Assembly: GCA_023846275.1 (NCBI GenBank)
Contig: JAIUJO010000072.1
Location: 1,695,599-1,759,598, forward strand
DNA from: Vanilla planifolia
Taxonomy: Eukaryota; Streptophyta; Magnoliopsida; Asparagales; Orchidaceae
Direction: 5' to 3'
Length of the DNA: 64,000 nt
In this document: positions 34,981 to 48,907 of the stretch, piece after piece
How positions within the stretch are numbered: position 1 is the first letter of the stretch
Layout: each line of letters starts with the position of its first letter
Program-made: the position numbers and the translations under genes
The notes under the pieces: generated by a model
What the model was told of the DNA's origin: nothing
Database searches by the model: none
The model's input: the letters and a program-made list of their open reading frames with translations, nothing else

Positions 34981-37900
34981 TTACTATGGTTGGAGGAATT
35001 AGTCCCCCATAAAAATATCTTCGATGGGCTTTAGAAGATTTTGCATGATAATGTCTCAGCTTACAATGCCCTCACCATTAAGCCCTTACGTTGGACTCTT
35101 GAACTCTTCCCTGGTAACTTGTTGGGTAAATGATTCATTATCTTTCTTATTAAGTATGCATGGTATGTCATGTTGTAAACTTTGAGTAGCTTACTAGTTA
35201 TAATTCCCTCTTTAGGCTATTATAGATTCTACAAGTTTTGAAAGGCCTCACTAGCTGTTTATCCTCGCCTTTAAAAATTTGCATGCATTTTTTGAATTTT
35301 GTTAATTGAAAGATTTGCACTTTAGAAAAATATTGATGAGTGAGAATATTTTTTATTTGAGTCTTCTTCCATCAAATACTTAACACTTGCATCCTATTTC
35401 TTATATAGTACCACCTAAGCTTGCTAAAATGTAAATCTACTTGTGAATGGGAACTTTTGCTATTGTATTCTCGATAAAGATGTTCCAATTATGCTTTACC
35501 CCACTTTTAAGGTACATTTTCATTCTTATTAGTTCATCTCACAACATGTACATCTCTGGTGCTTTTTAGGAAGTTCACAATTATGTTCTATTATTTATTT
35601 GAATAAGTGATGCTAAAATAACATGTGAGGGCATCTAAATTGGTGGGTTGTTTTTTTGAGGTGGCATAGTGGAATTATAAAAGAATTGATGCCACATCAG
35701 AGGTTGCCTAACTAAGATGGTGTATTGAAAACTGAATAAATAGTTTAAGCCATTTTTTGTTTCATAATGGTCTACCTTGTCCCTCCCAAATAAGAACCCT
35801 ATTCCTTTGTCAATTTTCTTAGAAAAGGCATTCAAGTACATGTTAAATTAGTGATGAGTTATTAATAAAGAATTTGAAGCCTTCAACTACTTTTGTTCTT
35901 GGTTGGTTTTGCCCAAGAGTTCACCAACACTAGAAATGACAATGAAGACCCGTAATAACTAGCCAACGTTTTTGTGGTGAGATGTGTTGTTGGTTTTTTA
36001 GTTTTGACCATAATGATTTATTTTTATTACAACAGTATTTTGCATAAATAATAGACAAGTATATATCCTATTCTAAGTTCCTATAATTTATCCTCAATAG
36101 GATTTATTCATCGTGGATATAGATAACATCAACAACTAGTTCCTCAAACCATACAATCCACATTATATTAAATTTGTTTTGTGTGCCAATATGATGCTCT
36201 AATTTGAATGAATAAAGTGATACCTTGATGGATTTATCATTTTATAAGATTACACTCCTTATAATATTGAGTGTAGGATTACACGATTAAACTCCTTAGT
36301 TTGGTCAAGTGTTGCATCCTTGTGGAACATAGATGTGGTTGTTTAGAAAATGACTAGATATGTGGTATCTTTGAGTATTGATGTCATAGTCATGAAGGGA
36401 ATTCCATCATAGTGGTTGAACATTAGTTGCTGATTTTTTTACATCATGGGAATAGAAGATTTGTGGGAATTAGTGAGGCCTTAATAGTTAGTTGGTATGT
36501 TAATATTTCTAAAATTTATGCCAAGAGGGAAGTCAATGGCATAGTTCTATTGTAGTTTTATCAAGGGTTATGAATTAACTTTTTTGGTATTTTAAGACCT
36601 TTTGTACGACATTCTAACTTATAACAAAATTCTAGTAAGTTACACTTATAAATTTTGTTATATATATGTTACTACTATTGATTCGTATATCATACCTTAA
36701 GAATAACCTTTTGAGCTTCCCGAGGTGACTTCCATGGCATGTCGGTCTAGTTAGTTAGGTGTAAACATTTTGACTCTAACTTGATGCTAGAGAGTTTATG
36801 CGTAGCCGTGGTATTGGTGCTTATTAGGCAAGTACATGGTATTTTAGTTTGAAATAGTCATCTTTCTACTTATTATAAAGACAAGTATTTCTTTGTTACT
36901 ATGGTTTTATCAAATTAGTAATTTTCTGATTTGTTAGTTTAATACATATTTTCTTATTCATTTTAATTGGTATATTTTGGCATCAAAGATTATATGTGGA
37001 GTAAATGACAAGTTCTTAGTAGTTTTGCTTATAAGTGCCATTTTCTTATCAGTGTATCTTATTAGGTGATTTTTAATCATGGTAATATAGACACCCAATT
37101 AGTGAGTGGATTAATTAACAAAGCAACATGGTCATATCATTGTGATAGCTATGACTGTGATGAATAAATTATGTGATTACAACTTCAAGTTTTAATGTCA
37201 TGCATGTTAATTCAAAGTGGATAACAAAGTGTATTGACTGGAGGATAAGTTATATTGCACCAAGGCAATCTCAAAAAAAATGATAAGTGTGATGGTCACT
37301 CTAATCTTTTTTTTGTATACTTTAAGATGGTATTGGAGTAAATGACAACTCAAGCCATCATATGGTGCTAATATTGATGCTTGGCATTAAAAGCATATAG
37401 TCTATAATGGACAAGTATATGGCTAAATAGTCCACACAAAGCTACTGACTTTCACCTATGGAATATAGTGATTAAGAACCACAATAGGAAATAATGGAGC
37501 ATCTAAAAAGATCCACTATTAAGTTATAGTCTCATTTTCATTCTTATGTTTATATAAACCATTTTATTTGGTTAATTTTTGTAAGAAGTGACAGCAACAT
37601 TTGGTACAAAATTTGTTAAGCAAGAGAGAGAAATGTCAAATATGAAAAAATAAACTACAAGTAACTAATGATAACATTTTTAGTAAAATTTATATGATAT
37701 GATCATAAAATAATAAGGAAAAATTCTTAAAAAATAAAAAATATTTTAATGATAGTGTTAAAAGGAATTATTATGGATGCTAATTAATGATGGTAAATTA
37801 TGAAATTTTTATTAGCATAAAAAACTTAAGGTACAAACGTTTTAACAACATTTTTTTCTTTATCATTGTGAGCAACCACAACAATGTTGTAATCATTGTA

Positions 37901-39170
37901 TATGGACAAAAACTTTTCACTCCTTGGGCATGAAATGTAAATTGTGTGTAGGATTCTACCAATCTGACCATCATTGTTGTAGTGTTTCTCCCAAAGTTAA
38001 CTCAAGAACTTGTTCACACAATTTTAGGTTAACCTACTAATATGTACTAGCATGTGCATGGCATGAAACAAAACCTAGTAGTTTGTGATAAAGTGTATCT
38101 ATACAAATCCATGATATCAAATAAATCATTACATTACAAGATCTATAAGCTATCCCAAAATCTTAGTCTATCACGTGAAATGTAAAAATAAATATATCAA
38201 AGTTAGTTATAATAGTTCCATGACCTCAAAAAATATAATTGATAATGTTGATTAAGAAAAGAAAACTATAACATCATAAAATGATATAAATGTGGGGAGT
38301 AAGCCAAGCTCAATTGGAATCCTCAAGTTTTCCTATCAAAATAAAAAATAAGTAATATAAAATTTTTTTAGTAGAATAAAATTAATAAAATATCCAATGA
38401 TATCATAAAATATATCTTAACCTACCAAGTTCATTAAAAGAACAAATTCATAATCATGGCTGCCGTCCAACACTCATCAAGGTGTCATATGTCTGACACC
38501 TTAAACACATAGATAATGTAATGGATGCTTAGTGACTTACAAATTGTCTAACACTTCATTTGTATCCAAGATGTCTTTAATGCACATTCTAGACTATTAT
38601 CTCATCCCATAATTTGGTTCTTTGTCATAAGAAGTCCAATAAAATGGGGTACCCATGGGTCTCTTGGTGCCCTCAATAACGACACAAAATCTAGTAGGTT
38701 ACATGCACTAAGATCTCCATTGATGACTTATAAATCAATAGGACTTAACCACACCAGTTTTCTTTGAACATGATCTAGAAGTTGACCATTAAGGCTCTAC
38801 CATTCATATGGCTAGTTGTGCATGAAACTAATAATAATAAAAAAATTAATGGTACTCCCTATTATGTGAAAATATGTCAATGATTTGCCATTAATTTTGA
38901 ATGGGCATATGGTCCTCAACCAAAAAATAAACTGATAAGAGTCTTAACATGTAATATATTTGATTAACCTAACTTTTGTTAGTGGACACTCATCTAAGGT
39001 TTACTACATGATAATCTATTCCATCATAAAGGTAGATTTTCTTATCAAGTATAATCATTTCAATTGGACTCATTGTCAACTGTCTACTACATTGGATACT
39101 TTTTATAACCCTAGCCTATCATGTAAGATAACCTTGGATCTTTCTTTAAAGGCATAATCATCTATCTTGA
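34981..39170. other. AT-rich decayed region, no gene recognised
   Basis: About 4.2 kb of AT-rich sequence with stops in all frames and only short open frames. I looked for copia RT core words and LTR ends on both strands and found nothing convincing. It is probably old transposon sequence beyond recognition by eye. Confidence 0.5.
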
Positions 39171-39179
39171 CAATTTAGA

Positions 39180-42100
39180 GTCTTCTCGAAAAAATAGCTA
39201 CCTTATCAAACCTAGGGCTTGCAACATATCCTAACTAGCCAACTTGTGAACCTTTGCTAAAATCTACTAGACTATATAAAAATTCAAATCAACACCACTC
39301 AAGCCATAAATTCTTGTTTTTTAATCACTTGTTGATCGCTAGGCCTAACAAGTAGTTAGTACACTCGATTTCTCTAAAATTGTTCTAGCTCTTTAATGGT
39401 AGCTTCAACCCAATAATCATCATTAAAGGTTTCTACTGTAAATTGTTTTATGAAAGATATAAAGGATCTAATCCTTACTCCATGATTAACATATCCAATA
39501 CATAAATCCTTTGAATGTGAAGCTTAATACTTTCAATCTTTATCTAATTGATGACTAGTCCATTCTTCTATTTTCCTTTCTCTTTTTCCTTCATCCTCAT
39601 ACAAGTCTAAGTTCTTTAAAGATTGTACCTACTCTTCTAAGTTCTTAGTATTTATATTTTGAAAAGGCTCATCAAGCACTACATGCATTCTTTATTCTAC
39701 CATTTGGTTATCTATCTTGTAAACTCTAGAGGACTTTCTAAAAATTATGTATCCGATGAAATTTCTTGTAATTGTTGGTTCATCAAAATAGTTCACCTTA
39801 GCTCTTTTATTAATAAGAATAGTAGATTTACACACAAAAATATGAAAGTATCTAACAACTAATGTCTTATTTTGTAATGACTCACAAGGAGGTTTCTTAA
39901 GATTTGTTCTTAAATTAAGTTTATTTGTTATATAACAAACTTGGTTAATTGCCTCAACCCAAAATTGGTATTTTATGTTATATTCAACAAATATAATCTA
40001 GCCATCTCTATCAAGGTCCTTTTCTTTCTTACTATAATCCTATTTTGTTGAGATGCATAAGGACATATAGATCAATGCCTCACTATACTTTTGTAATAGT
40101 CATAAAAGTACTCATTCTTAGACTCACTACCATTATCACTTTGAATACAAAGTTAGTTTAAAATTGATTTTATTTCTATCATTTTTATCAAAATTACAAA
40201 CAAGTTTCAAATGTCTCATTCTAACTTCTAAGAAAAAAAATCCAAACATATCTTAAAAAATCATAAAAAATCTTAGATCCATATTCCTTTACACCTAATC
40301 CCAAGGGTTTTATAGGTCCAAAAAAATGTACATAAATTTCTAAAAATCTCCACTCTTGGTTAAGTCACTTTTACTTTTAAAAGAAGAATAAACTACTTTC
40401 CTTTTTAGCATGAATCACACATTTTTTCAGCTAGTCTTATTTTTCTTGGGAAGACATCTAACTACATCTATGATGCTTATTTTATTTAAGGAAGAATAAC
40501 ATAGGTTGTCTAGTCTTCTCTAATGAAAAGTGTTATCACTTGAATGTGTAACTAGCCTTTCTAATCGACTAACTTTCAATTGATCAAACTTAATTGAATA
40601 AGTTTCACCTTTTCTTGTTCCAACTTATAACACTCGAACATCTTTTCGTATTTTGTGATGTTGAGTATAAAAAAAGATAAAAAAAAATAATATCATAATT
40701 GATTGATATTAAGAAAATTAAATTCTAATTCATCAACTAAAAATGTATTCTAAAGTGTAAATTGGGTACACAAACACTGCTAATTCTTATTATCTTCATC
40801 ATAGTGTTGTCTCCTAGTATTAACCATCAATTTTCACCACCTCTTATTCATATAAATTTTTATTAGTCTCTAATCAAATGTCTTGACCATCTATCATTAT
40901 TACCCAAGGGCTAGATCTTTGTTTTATCTTCATGTACAAACTATAAAATTTAACATAGTAATTAGAAATGTAACATTGATTTGTCTTAATTATATGCTTA
41001 CTTCTACACCTAATTCCTAAGTATGCTATTTCTAACAACTAAGACACTAAATTCTCTATTCTGCAACCTTAAGCACCCAAGAATGCAAGGGTTGACCACC
41101 AAAATTAACAATAAGAGTATTTATATTACCATTCTTAATCACCAATTTGAATCAACATATTAGACTAAACAATTTTTTCATAATTTGATAATTGTTGATA
41201 ATATGACCTATTTTTCAACAACAAAAACATTTAACATTCAAACACTATATATATGCTCAAATATATAAAAATATGTATGCTTAAGAAAATTAACATGTGA
41301 AGCATTTGAAATTTTTGCATGTTCAGGAGAATAAATTTTTGTTCTTTAATTATTGAATTAATTTTTTAAAGAGGCATTCTTCATAATCATAGAAACTTTT
41401 TATCACAAATTTGAAGTATTTCTACTTTCTTTTTCTCTTCTTCTTTCATGATAAATTTTATATGTTAAATTGTTTTTGTAAAACTTTTTCAACTTTTCAT
41501 GTGTGGGCATTAAAGAAGTCAAAGCACTAATAACTTCTAATTAATTTTTTTAACAACTTTACAAGACTAAAAACTTAATTCATTCTCTTCTTTTTTATTA
41601 GATTTACTTGATTTGTCATCCTTTGGCATGAAGCATAATAGTACTTCCTCCTCACCACTTGAAATTGTAGCATCTAAATCTTCAAATACACTTCAAGAAG
41701 AATGAAAAACTTTCTTCTTTGTTCTCTTTTTATTGACTTCCTTCCTTTTGGATCCATAGACTTGCAGACACTTAAGTCTAATTTGATTAGTTCATCCACA
41801 CTCATAGAATCTTGGTACCCTCTAAATTCCAGTTGAACCTTTAACCTAAAAATTTAGCTGATTTTCCAAATCCATGGAAGAGATAAATTTCATACCTCTA
41901 AATTCTATGCCTCTATTGATCTCAATCTAATTCATCAATAATTATCTAGGAGAAAGAGGATCGTGCTCCTTGGGTAGAACCCCTAGCTCTTTTCAAACAA
42001 GGTTTATATTAGAAAAAATTTTTCAAAGATTTACTAATCTATTAGGAATATATGTAAACCAAATAAACATGTTTTTTGTAGTTGATTTTGATTCATTGTA

Positions 42101-42350
42101 AAGAACTCATAATCATGTGTAAGAATGTTTATTTTTATTTCTTTAACTTGTGGCATCATGAATTACTTTAACTTCTTCCAAAAGTTCATGTGCAAAAAGT
42201 AAATTCATTACTTTATTTAATTTTCTAGGAGTTGTGCCATAATAATGATACCTGAGTACTTTAGCATTTAATTATGCCTTTCTCTTTTGGACACTACTAA
42301 GTTCACTAAAGTATTTGGTCTCAATAGCACATGAATCTCTAGGAAAAATG
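39180..42350 (-). pseudogene. Ty1/copia gag-pol relic (Gag, integrase, start of RT)
   Basis: On the minus strand the domains run in copia order. An acidic Gag tail (FEDLDATISSGEEE, about 41690-41640) precedes a CCHC zinc knuckle (41188-41229). A GAG-pre-integrase region follows at about 40660-40380, then an LGVKEYG-like stretch near 40290. The integrase core has DNGSESKNEY at 40108-40137 and QQNRIIVRKKRTL near 40050. Next come FWVEAINQVCYI (about 39964-39929) and RMHVVLDEPF (about 39692-39663). An RT start resembling YWVEATIKELEQF is near 39420-39370. Two in-frame stops and several frameshifts separate the blocks. The catalytic Glu of integrase is Val (40030-40032), and the last Cys of the knuckle is Tyr. 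No LTR was found on either side. A copia assignment is secure from domain order and motifs; the lineage is not determined. Confidence 0.85.
41188..41229 (-). other. Degenerate CCHC zinc knuckle of the minus-strand copia Gag
   Basis: Fourteen codons read C-F-C-C-stop-K-I-G-H-I-I-N-N-Y, which fits C-x2-C-x4-H-x4-C. Position 5 is a stop and the final Cys is Tyr (TGT to TAT). It lies between the acidic Gag tail and the integrase region, as expected. Confidence 0.75.
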
Positions 42351-43880
42351 AGAAGGATTGGTGAATAGTTCCCATAATTCTAAGTCACTTGATTCAATAA
42401 AAATTCTAAAGTCCTTTCTTAAATATAGATAAAAATCACCCTTAAATAATGTGGATCAAAAAAAAAAACCTTCAACAAATGTTGCTTTAAAATAAGTCAT
42501 AGTTGAAATCATATTAAAAACTTAATTTAGTAAAAATATTAACAAATCCAAATATTTTGGTAAGCATGTAGAAACATTATGATTAAAGTTAAAATCAATT
42601 CCAACAAAATTATTAATTAAGTTAACTTTAACCAATTATGTAAAAAACATATGACATATCATCCAAGTGATTTAACTCATTATTTATAAGGAACCTACTT
42701 TAAGTCTAAGTGAAGTAAAATAAGCTCATGAATCTAGCAGTAGAGAAGTGAACTATGATTTTTAAAATATTTTACTATTTTTAGATTATTTTTAATTTTT
42801 AAAAATTATTCATAAAAATAGTCTTAATTTTTTAAAAATTTTGATTCAAATTAATATTTGTATTTTGCTTTACTAAAAAAGAAAGATTAGAAAAGTACAC
42901 CAAAATTTTTAGAAGCATTGGCTCAATCAAGAACCTAGTGCCACCTCCCTCAAAGGTCTAGAAGAACACCATTATTATAAAAGTTAGAACTTGAGGTATT
43001 TCTTTATGATTTAGCCCTAATCAACTATCTTTTGAGGCTTCAACCATAACCAAAGGTTTGGAGGGCTCCAATCCAACATAGTTCTGCACTGAGATAAAAC
43101 TAAATTTGATGTCTCACAAAATTTTGTGCTAGCAACCCCAAAGAAAATGAAAATTATAGCAAAATAAATATTGATAAAAAAATACAACTTCCATTACTTT
43201 TTGATGAATAAAGCCTGGCACAACAACTCAAATTTATGAAGAGAACTGAGCAAACTACCTAGTGTTATGTTTTGTTGGAAGACTTTGGAATTTCAAGTAA
43301 TATTAAGTTGTAGTAGGCTACCAAAAGATTTTAAACTAAATAAATATTATTTAGAGCTCTATTAAGATCTAAAACTTTTGTTCATGATCATCAGCCAATT
43401 CATTCATCATGGATGACATTTTATGGTAAAGTTTTGATAATAATATTTACAAAGGAAATGTGATTTTATAGGTTGGTACCTAATAACTTATAAAGTTCTT
43501 TGAAATAGCTTTTATAATATCACAACTAATAGCTAATGATTTGGCCATTATATAAGATCAACTAGTTTCAATGGACCTATTTAGGAAAACATGGTCCATC
43601 AAATCAATGACTGCAAAAATGAAAGAATTGTAGATGATTGGATCACAAAGAATTCGATTTAGCCCAACTAATCATGTCAAATAAGATCTAGATCATTTTA
43701 CTTTTCAACAATAAATGATGGAATGATATCGATTACAAGACTCAAATTGAAGAGCTATAAATTGACCAATTTAAGGAAAGGTTAAATTCTAATGCAAAAA
43801 GAATGATAGTCATCCAAAAAAAATTAGAGGAAGCTTTGGTCGTCTTATCCAAGCCTTGAACCTATGTTTGCATGCAAGTG
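42351..43880. other. AT-rich region upstream of the copia relic, nothing recognised
   Basis: Expected to contain the N-terminal Gag and the 5' LTR of the minus-strand copia element, but I could not identify a Gag start, a tRNA primer site or LTR ends here. Confidence 0.5.
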
Positions 43881-44310
43881 AACTTTTAGTTGTATGATAA
43901 ACGATCAAATGATGGGACTTCACATTTGCTTAATTCCAAATTTGTTTGACTTGGAAAACATTTTAGTCTCACATGGCATGACATTAATAGTGTTTTTATT
44001 TTTTTCCTACGCATAAGGTGAGCCAAAATGAGGTTCGTTCTTCTATTGTAGGCTTTGGATTTCTTGTATTGTGCCACTCATTTCCTATAGGTTTAACATA
44101 TATGAAATAACCTCAACATCGTTTTAGTTTTACACAGCACAGTCCATCCTTTAACATACGCTAGTCGGGTTCATGATTGCACCCTAACCATGATAGGGCT
44201 CATTGTTACCTGACTCCAATAGTCTCCTAACCCAAGGCTTATCAATCCTTCTCAGGCCTTATCGACATGAGTGTTTCGAACTCGAGTCATGCCATAGGGT
44301 TTGGCTTAAG
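43881..44310 (-). other. Unclassified repeat-like segment, possible LTR fragment
   Basis: More GC than its flanks, with words common in plant LTRs on the minus strand: agtcccatcatttgatcg, gactcgagttcgaaac and ggttaggagac. The open frame at 43886-44077 on the minus strand shows no domain. I cannot find matching ends or a partner copy in the window, so this is only a suggestion. Confidence 0.3.
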
Positions 44311-47234
44311 ATGTATATATATATATTTCCTAAAATTTATTTGTCTAATTAAGCAAAAATAAAATTTTTTAAAAATACATATGTGATATTCAATAAATAA
44401 ATGGATTATGGGAGTGAAAAATAAAATCCTACATGTTTCCTAAATTAGGTAAACGATAAAACAATTTGGATGCATAAATAGGATTTGAAATTTATATGAG
44501 TAGAGGGAAGTTTCTTATGATTAATAATCATCAAGATAACTTATATTTCATTAAAAAAATAAAAAGTTTTCAAATTTGGTACACTTTTCTTCAATTTTTG
44601 AACCTTGCTAAATAATCCAAGGTGTTTTCAACACCACTAATTTACTATCTTAAATAGTGCATTGCTATTCATTAATGCCAAACCTGATTCATATTAAACA
44701 AGCTCATTAGAATAAAATGCTAAAAATTTATGGCTTGACTAATCAAACAAGAGGGTCACCTAGCACCTATAATCAAGAAATATATGTTATGACTTTTGAA
44801 TACATGCTTGCTAAGTCAAGATTTGAGCTACGTATTGAATTCACAAAATTGAATTTTAACTTGGTTCTCTACCTAAGGAACTTAAGTACGGTTTTATAAT
44901 TAAAGGGTTGCTAGAATTAAGATCCTTAATGATATAAATATTTCATAAGTAATTTTAGAATTATTGCATTATTTTGTTTCCATGCTCTTTTACTCGTAAA
45001 TAGTAGAAATTTATTCTAAATTTTAAACATGCAATCATATTGATTAGGTTATTTTGAAATGATGATATCAGAAGAATAATTCATGTGAATATGATTACCA
45101 TGTTATTGTAAAAATTATGTTGTGGAAATATTTAAATAAAAGCTATTGAAAAAATATGAGTAATACATTTTATTTCCTAATACTTCACGATACATGGAAA
45201 TTTATTTATATTCTTACGTTAATATTACTCCATAAATACTATGTGATATCTTGATTAGGCATGACATGCTTTAAGAACACAGGAGAAATGTTTTCATCTA
45301 AACATAGATTCATAACCATGATATCATAATCAAAAGATTACTAGATGCTTTTTTGTGCTTAGTTGAACTTAGAATAAGCTATGAACATTACATTAAAAAT
45401 TGAAAAACATAGCCATGATTCTTGTGACAAAGACTTTCCTTTGCTCAGATAATTTTGGGAAGCTTTTATCATGTCATTATTGAGTGATAGGAGGCATAAC
45501 TTTATGCCCTTGTCTGAATTTAATTGTCTTCTATGGAGAATATAGCCCTCAATTTCTGAATGCAAAGCTTGGAAGGGCTTAATTTTAATCCACAAAAGAT
45601 CACCAGGTTTCATGGGTTCATTGTATGTTGGTAACAATGATAGGGATTTTCCTAGGCACATTTTAGGATTTGGATGGAATTAGATTAATAGAGAATTTTA
45701 TTGTCAAATGTCTGATCCCAAGTTGAAGTTCAAAAATACTTGAGGTTCTTAGATATTCCTATAAGATGTTATCTTATATATGAAATGCTTGGTATTATAA
45801 GAAAGTGGGTATATTACTAGTTGATAAGTCTTTTGTAAACATGTGGAGGATAAGTCCTGCTTTGTGTTAGACCAATGAATTGGTTTATGTTGAAGCTTTT
45901 CTTATTGGAAGGTCTTATGACTAGACTAATATTATAAACACTTGGGGGGCCTTTTATAACTACAAAAGATAAGGGATTTGGATGGTGAAATTCTTGGTCA
46001 AACCCTTTGATGAAGGTTCAAAGGCTCAAGTAAGCCTTAATAGTATACAAGATTTTTCCAAGTAGCTAAGTATTTTTGTAATGTTGGCCAAAACCTTAGC
46101 TTGAGTTGTTTTAATGTGTAATATCATAAGTGGTAATGATTAAGCATTCAAACAATGGGTTGAATCATTATATGACCATTTTGGTAATCTATATGACCCA
46201 AGGGAGGCATTTATGAATTATGTAATGGCTTAGGACCACCAATGAGATTTGAGGTTTACTTGTGAAACTCATACAGGCCCAAACTTTGTTGATGTAATAA
46301 TAGCTTGAATGTTGCACCAAAATTTTAAGTCAAAAGATTTGGACCCAAATAAAAACTCAATGGATACCATAGATAAGCAATGGAATAATAAGAAGAATCT
46401 TAAATGAAATTAAAGCAAGCAATAAATATAAGATTGATGTTTAAATTGATTATAGCATTTAGAAGAATTGTAAGGGAGCCATGCATTAGATTGTAACTAG
46501 ATGGTGGATTCAACAATTGAAGAACCCTATATAAAAAATATTTTATTTATTATTTAAAGAAAACCCTATGGTAGTTAGGTATATGATGGTACAATTATAT
46601 AGTTGATTTATTATTTAAACCAAGTACTATGATACCTAAGTAATTCATTATGCTCTAGATAGATAATTAAGAGTTTCATAAAAATATTGATAAAATGGTA
46701 AAAATGAAGCTAATATGCCATGAAATTGATCTTGTTTAAAATGATAATTATGATGCAATGTACTATACAATGTAAACCATAAACAAAAGATATCCAAGTT
46801 AGATATTACTATTTTTCTAATAATAAGGTGACCAATTCACATTATTTATTCCCATTTAAAAGAAGAACATAATCAATCGTAAGACACTCTATGTTTGTTT
46901 TGATTGACATTTGTATGTTGAGTCCCATGAGGAAAAAGTTGAACATTTACTGCCATTTGTATGAGTTATGTGATTTTTTCGAACTACTAGTTGCATGTAG
47001 GATTGGCCAAGTGATTGATAATACTAATTCTGGAGTGCTAGCTCATGTGATGAAGTAGGCCTGCAAGGTTTTGTTATCAATGAATTGAGTATCAAAGGAG
47101 TATTGTATTATTGGTGAAACACTTTGCATCTATTATGTGGCATCATATCTTTGAGAATTAGTTGAATTCAATAGATAGAGGTATAACTAATGAGATTTTA
47201 TACTCGATACTAAATATTCACCATAATTATAGAT

Positions 47235-47236
<2 letters not shown>
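44311..47236. other. AT-rich decayed region, no gene recognised
   Basis: Stops in all frames. The longest open frame (45359-45661 on the minus strand, 100 codons) has no motif I recognise and no supporting context. I see no LTR ends or transposase motifs. Confidence 0.5.

Positions 47237-47299
<63 letters not shown>
47237..47299. repeat. (AT)31 microsatellite
   Basis: Sixty-three bases of uninterrupted AT repeat. It is about 0.3 kb upstream of the approximate start of the Ty3/gypsy relic. Confidence 0.98.
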
Positions 47300-47302
<3 letters not shown>

Positions 47303-47599
47303 ATAAACTTATTATTGCATGTTGGCCTTACAATATGACTTTAAGATTCCCTATTGAACCCTTAAGCTCACTCTTTTATATACTTTAGTAGGTCCAACGT
47401 GTTAAGAGTTATTTAGGAACTAGAGTTGTAATTATCAGAGCTTGTAGATTTATTGGATCATGTTTCCACATATGTTTCATGATTAAGAAAAGATATGTTA
47501 CTATTTCCATTTATTATTTTTAATTTTGCAATCTGGTCTTATCTAGACTCAAAGCCATGCCAAAGTTTACACCTCTATAACTTATTAGTCTACACTTCT

Positions 47600-48886
47600 G
47601 TTTAACTCCTGTTAAGATCAATTAGTGGCTTTTCAAATATTTTCATCTTTAAATCTAGTACGTGACATCCTTTCAGTAGTTTCATAATTCTATTGGTACA
47701 GAATTTAGTTGACAAATGACTTTAAAAATACATTAAATGTAGTTTTAGAATGTTTTCACCATTGTCTGCTTCCATCAACCATAGTTAACAGTCTCCGATG
47801 TTGCCCACACTGATCCATGTCACTTGCTTGTCATATGCCAACCCTTTGAATTGATTGATCGCTGAAACCATGCCAATCCATCAAGCCATGTTGACCCATC
47901 AACATGTTTTAAGGTTATCTGTGAATGCACCAGATCCAAAATCTCATCTCGACAAGTCAACTCTTATTGATTCACTCTAGCTCACAACGATAACAAAATT
48001 AGATCGAAGGCGTCATGTGGAACTCTGCTTTTGCCACATTGATTGTGCCACTCATCACCTTGGTGATCATTGTGCTGCCTCCTCAAAACAAAGTCCTATT
48101 TGAATACTACTTATATCAATTAATTTTATAAATTTTCATGGAATAAGTTTTTTTTTCGTAGAATTTAAAATTTTTCTTTTATATTTTGTGTTGAGCTTGG
48201 AAATTTTGAACTATCATTCAGAATTTCAAAATGTCTCACTTAGTATTAAAATTTTTTCCTTCCATTTTCTATGTTAGAAAATTTCTATTATATACCTAAG
48301 ATCTCTATAAATATGGATGCTCACTAAGTTGCACAAAAATTATATTTTTGAATGAAATAATGAAGTGCTACCACTAAGCTTATTTAAGAAGAGCATGACA
48401 ATTCTGATAGAATCGATTGTAAGTTTATATAGGTGGAAGAAGGCATCAGAGAGGCTCAAAATAGGAGATCTTAAGCAGTTATATAACACCCAAAAAGCAC
48501 ATCAAATACAAGGGAAGTTCTTAACTACTTTATTTCAAATTTTGAGAAATTTAATTGTCACATTCAACTTTCTTTTTTGTGCGAGTGATAGTGTAACCTT
48601 TTTTAGCATTTTGAGAATTCCACTTGCAAGGACACCTTGCCATTTCACCACCAACGTGAGCACTTTGTTTGTGGGATGTTCAAATAACTTTTCCATTAAG
48701 TTGAGATCACTTTTTTTAAAATCTATGTAAGTACTTGGCTCCTGGGAAAAATTCTTACTTACCTATCAATCCTAGAATTTCTAATTTTAAAAATAAAATA
48801 TCATGGGTAGCCTTTTGTAGGGATATACTACTTGAACATTTGAATTTCTAAATTGTTAGTGAAAATGTTTTTTGTATATGATCCTA
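47600..48886 (+). repeat. 5' LTR (copy A) of the Ty3/gypsy relic
   Basis: Aligns along its length with copy B (about 52090-53350) and copy C (about 59700-60893). Shared blocks: caaccctttgaattgattga, ccatgttgacccatcaacat, ctcacttagtatt, TATAAATA at 48306-48313, gttgcacaaaaattatattt, tgaatgaaataatga, gaggctcaaaa, cttggctcctggg and cctagaatttctaatttt. It ends near cctaca, a few bases before the primer-site remnant. The open frame at 48365-48730 lies wholly inside and is not conserved in B or C. Confidence 0.8.
48306..48313 (+). promoter_or_regulatory. TATA box of LTR copy A
   Basis: TATAAATA at the same relative place in all three LTR copies (also 52767-52774 and 60386-60393). It is followed 45-50 bases later by a conserved tgaatgaa(a/g) word, which may be a polyadenylation signal. 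Conservation across diverged copies supports a U3 promoter. Confidence 0.65.
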
Positions 48887-48895
48887 CAAAAACTG

Positions 48896-48907
48896 TTGTG
48901 TCAGTGC
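48896..48907 (+). other. Primer-binding-site remnant (initiator Met tRNA type)
   Basis: ttgtgtcagtgc matches the common plant primer-binding site TGGTATCAGAGC at 9 of 12 positions. It lies about 10 bases after the LTR end. LTR copy C has a weaker counterpart at 60910-60921. Confidence 0.45.

Noticed and set aside
45359..45661. 100-codon open frame on the minus strand
   Set aside because: No recognisable motif, no start context and AT-rich decayed surroundings. I could not support a gene.
48365..48730. 121-codon open frame on +
   Set aside because: It lies within LTR copy A downstream of the TATA box. The matching parts of copies B and C do not keep the frame.
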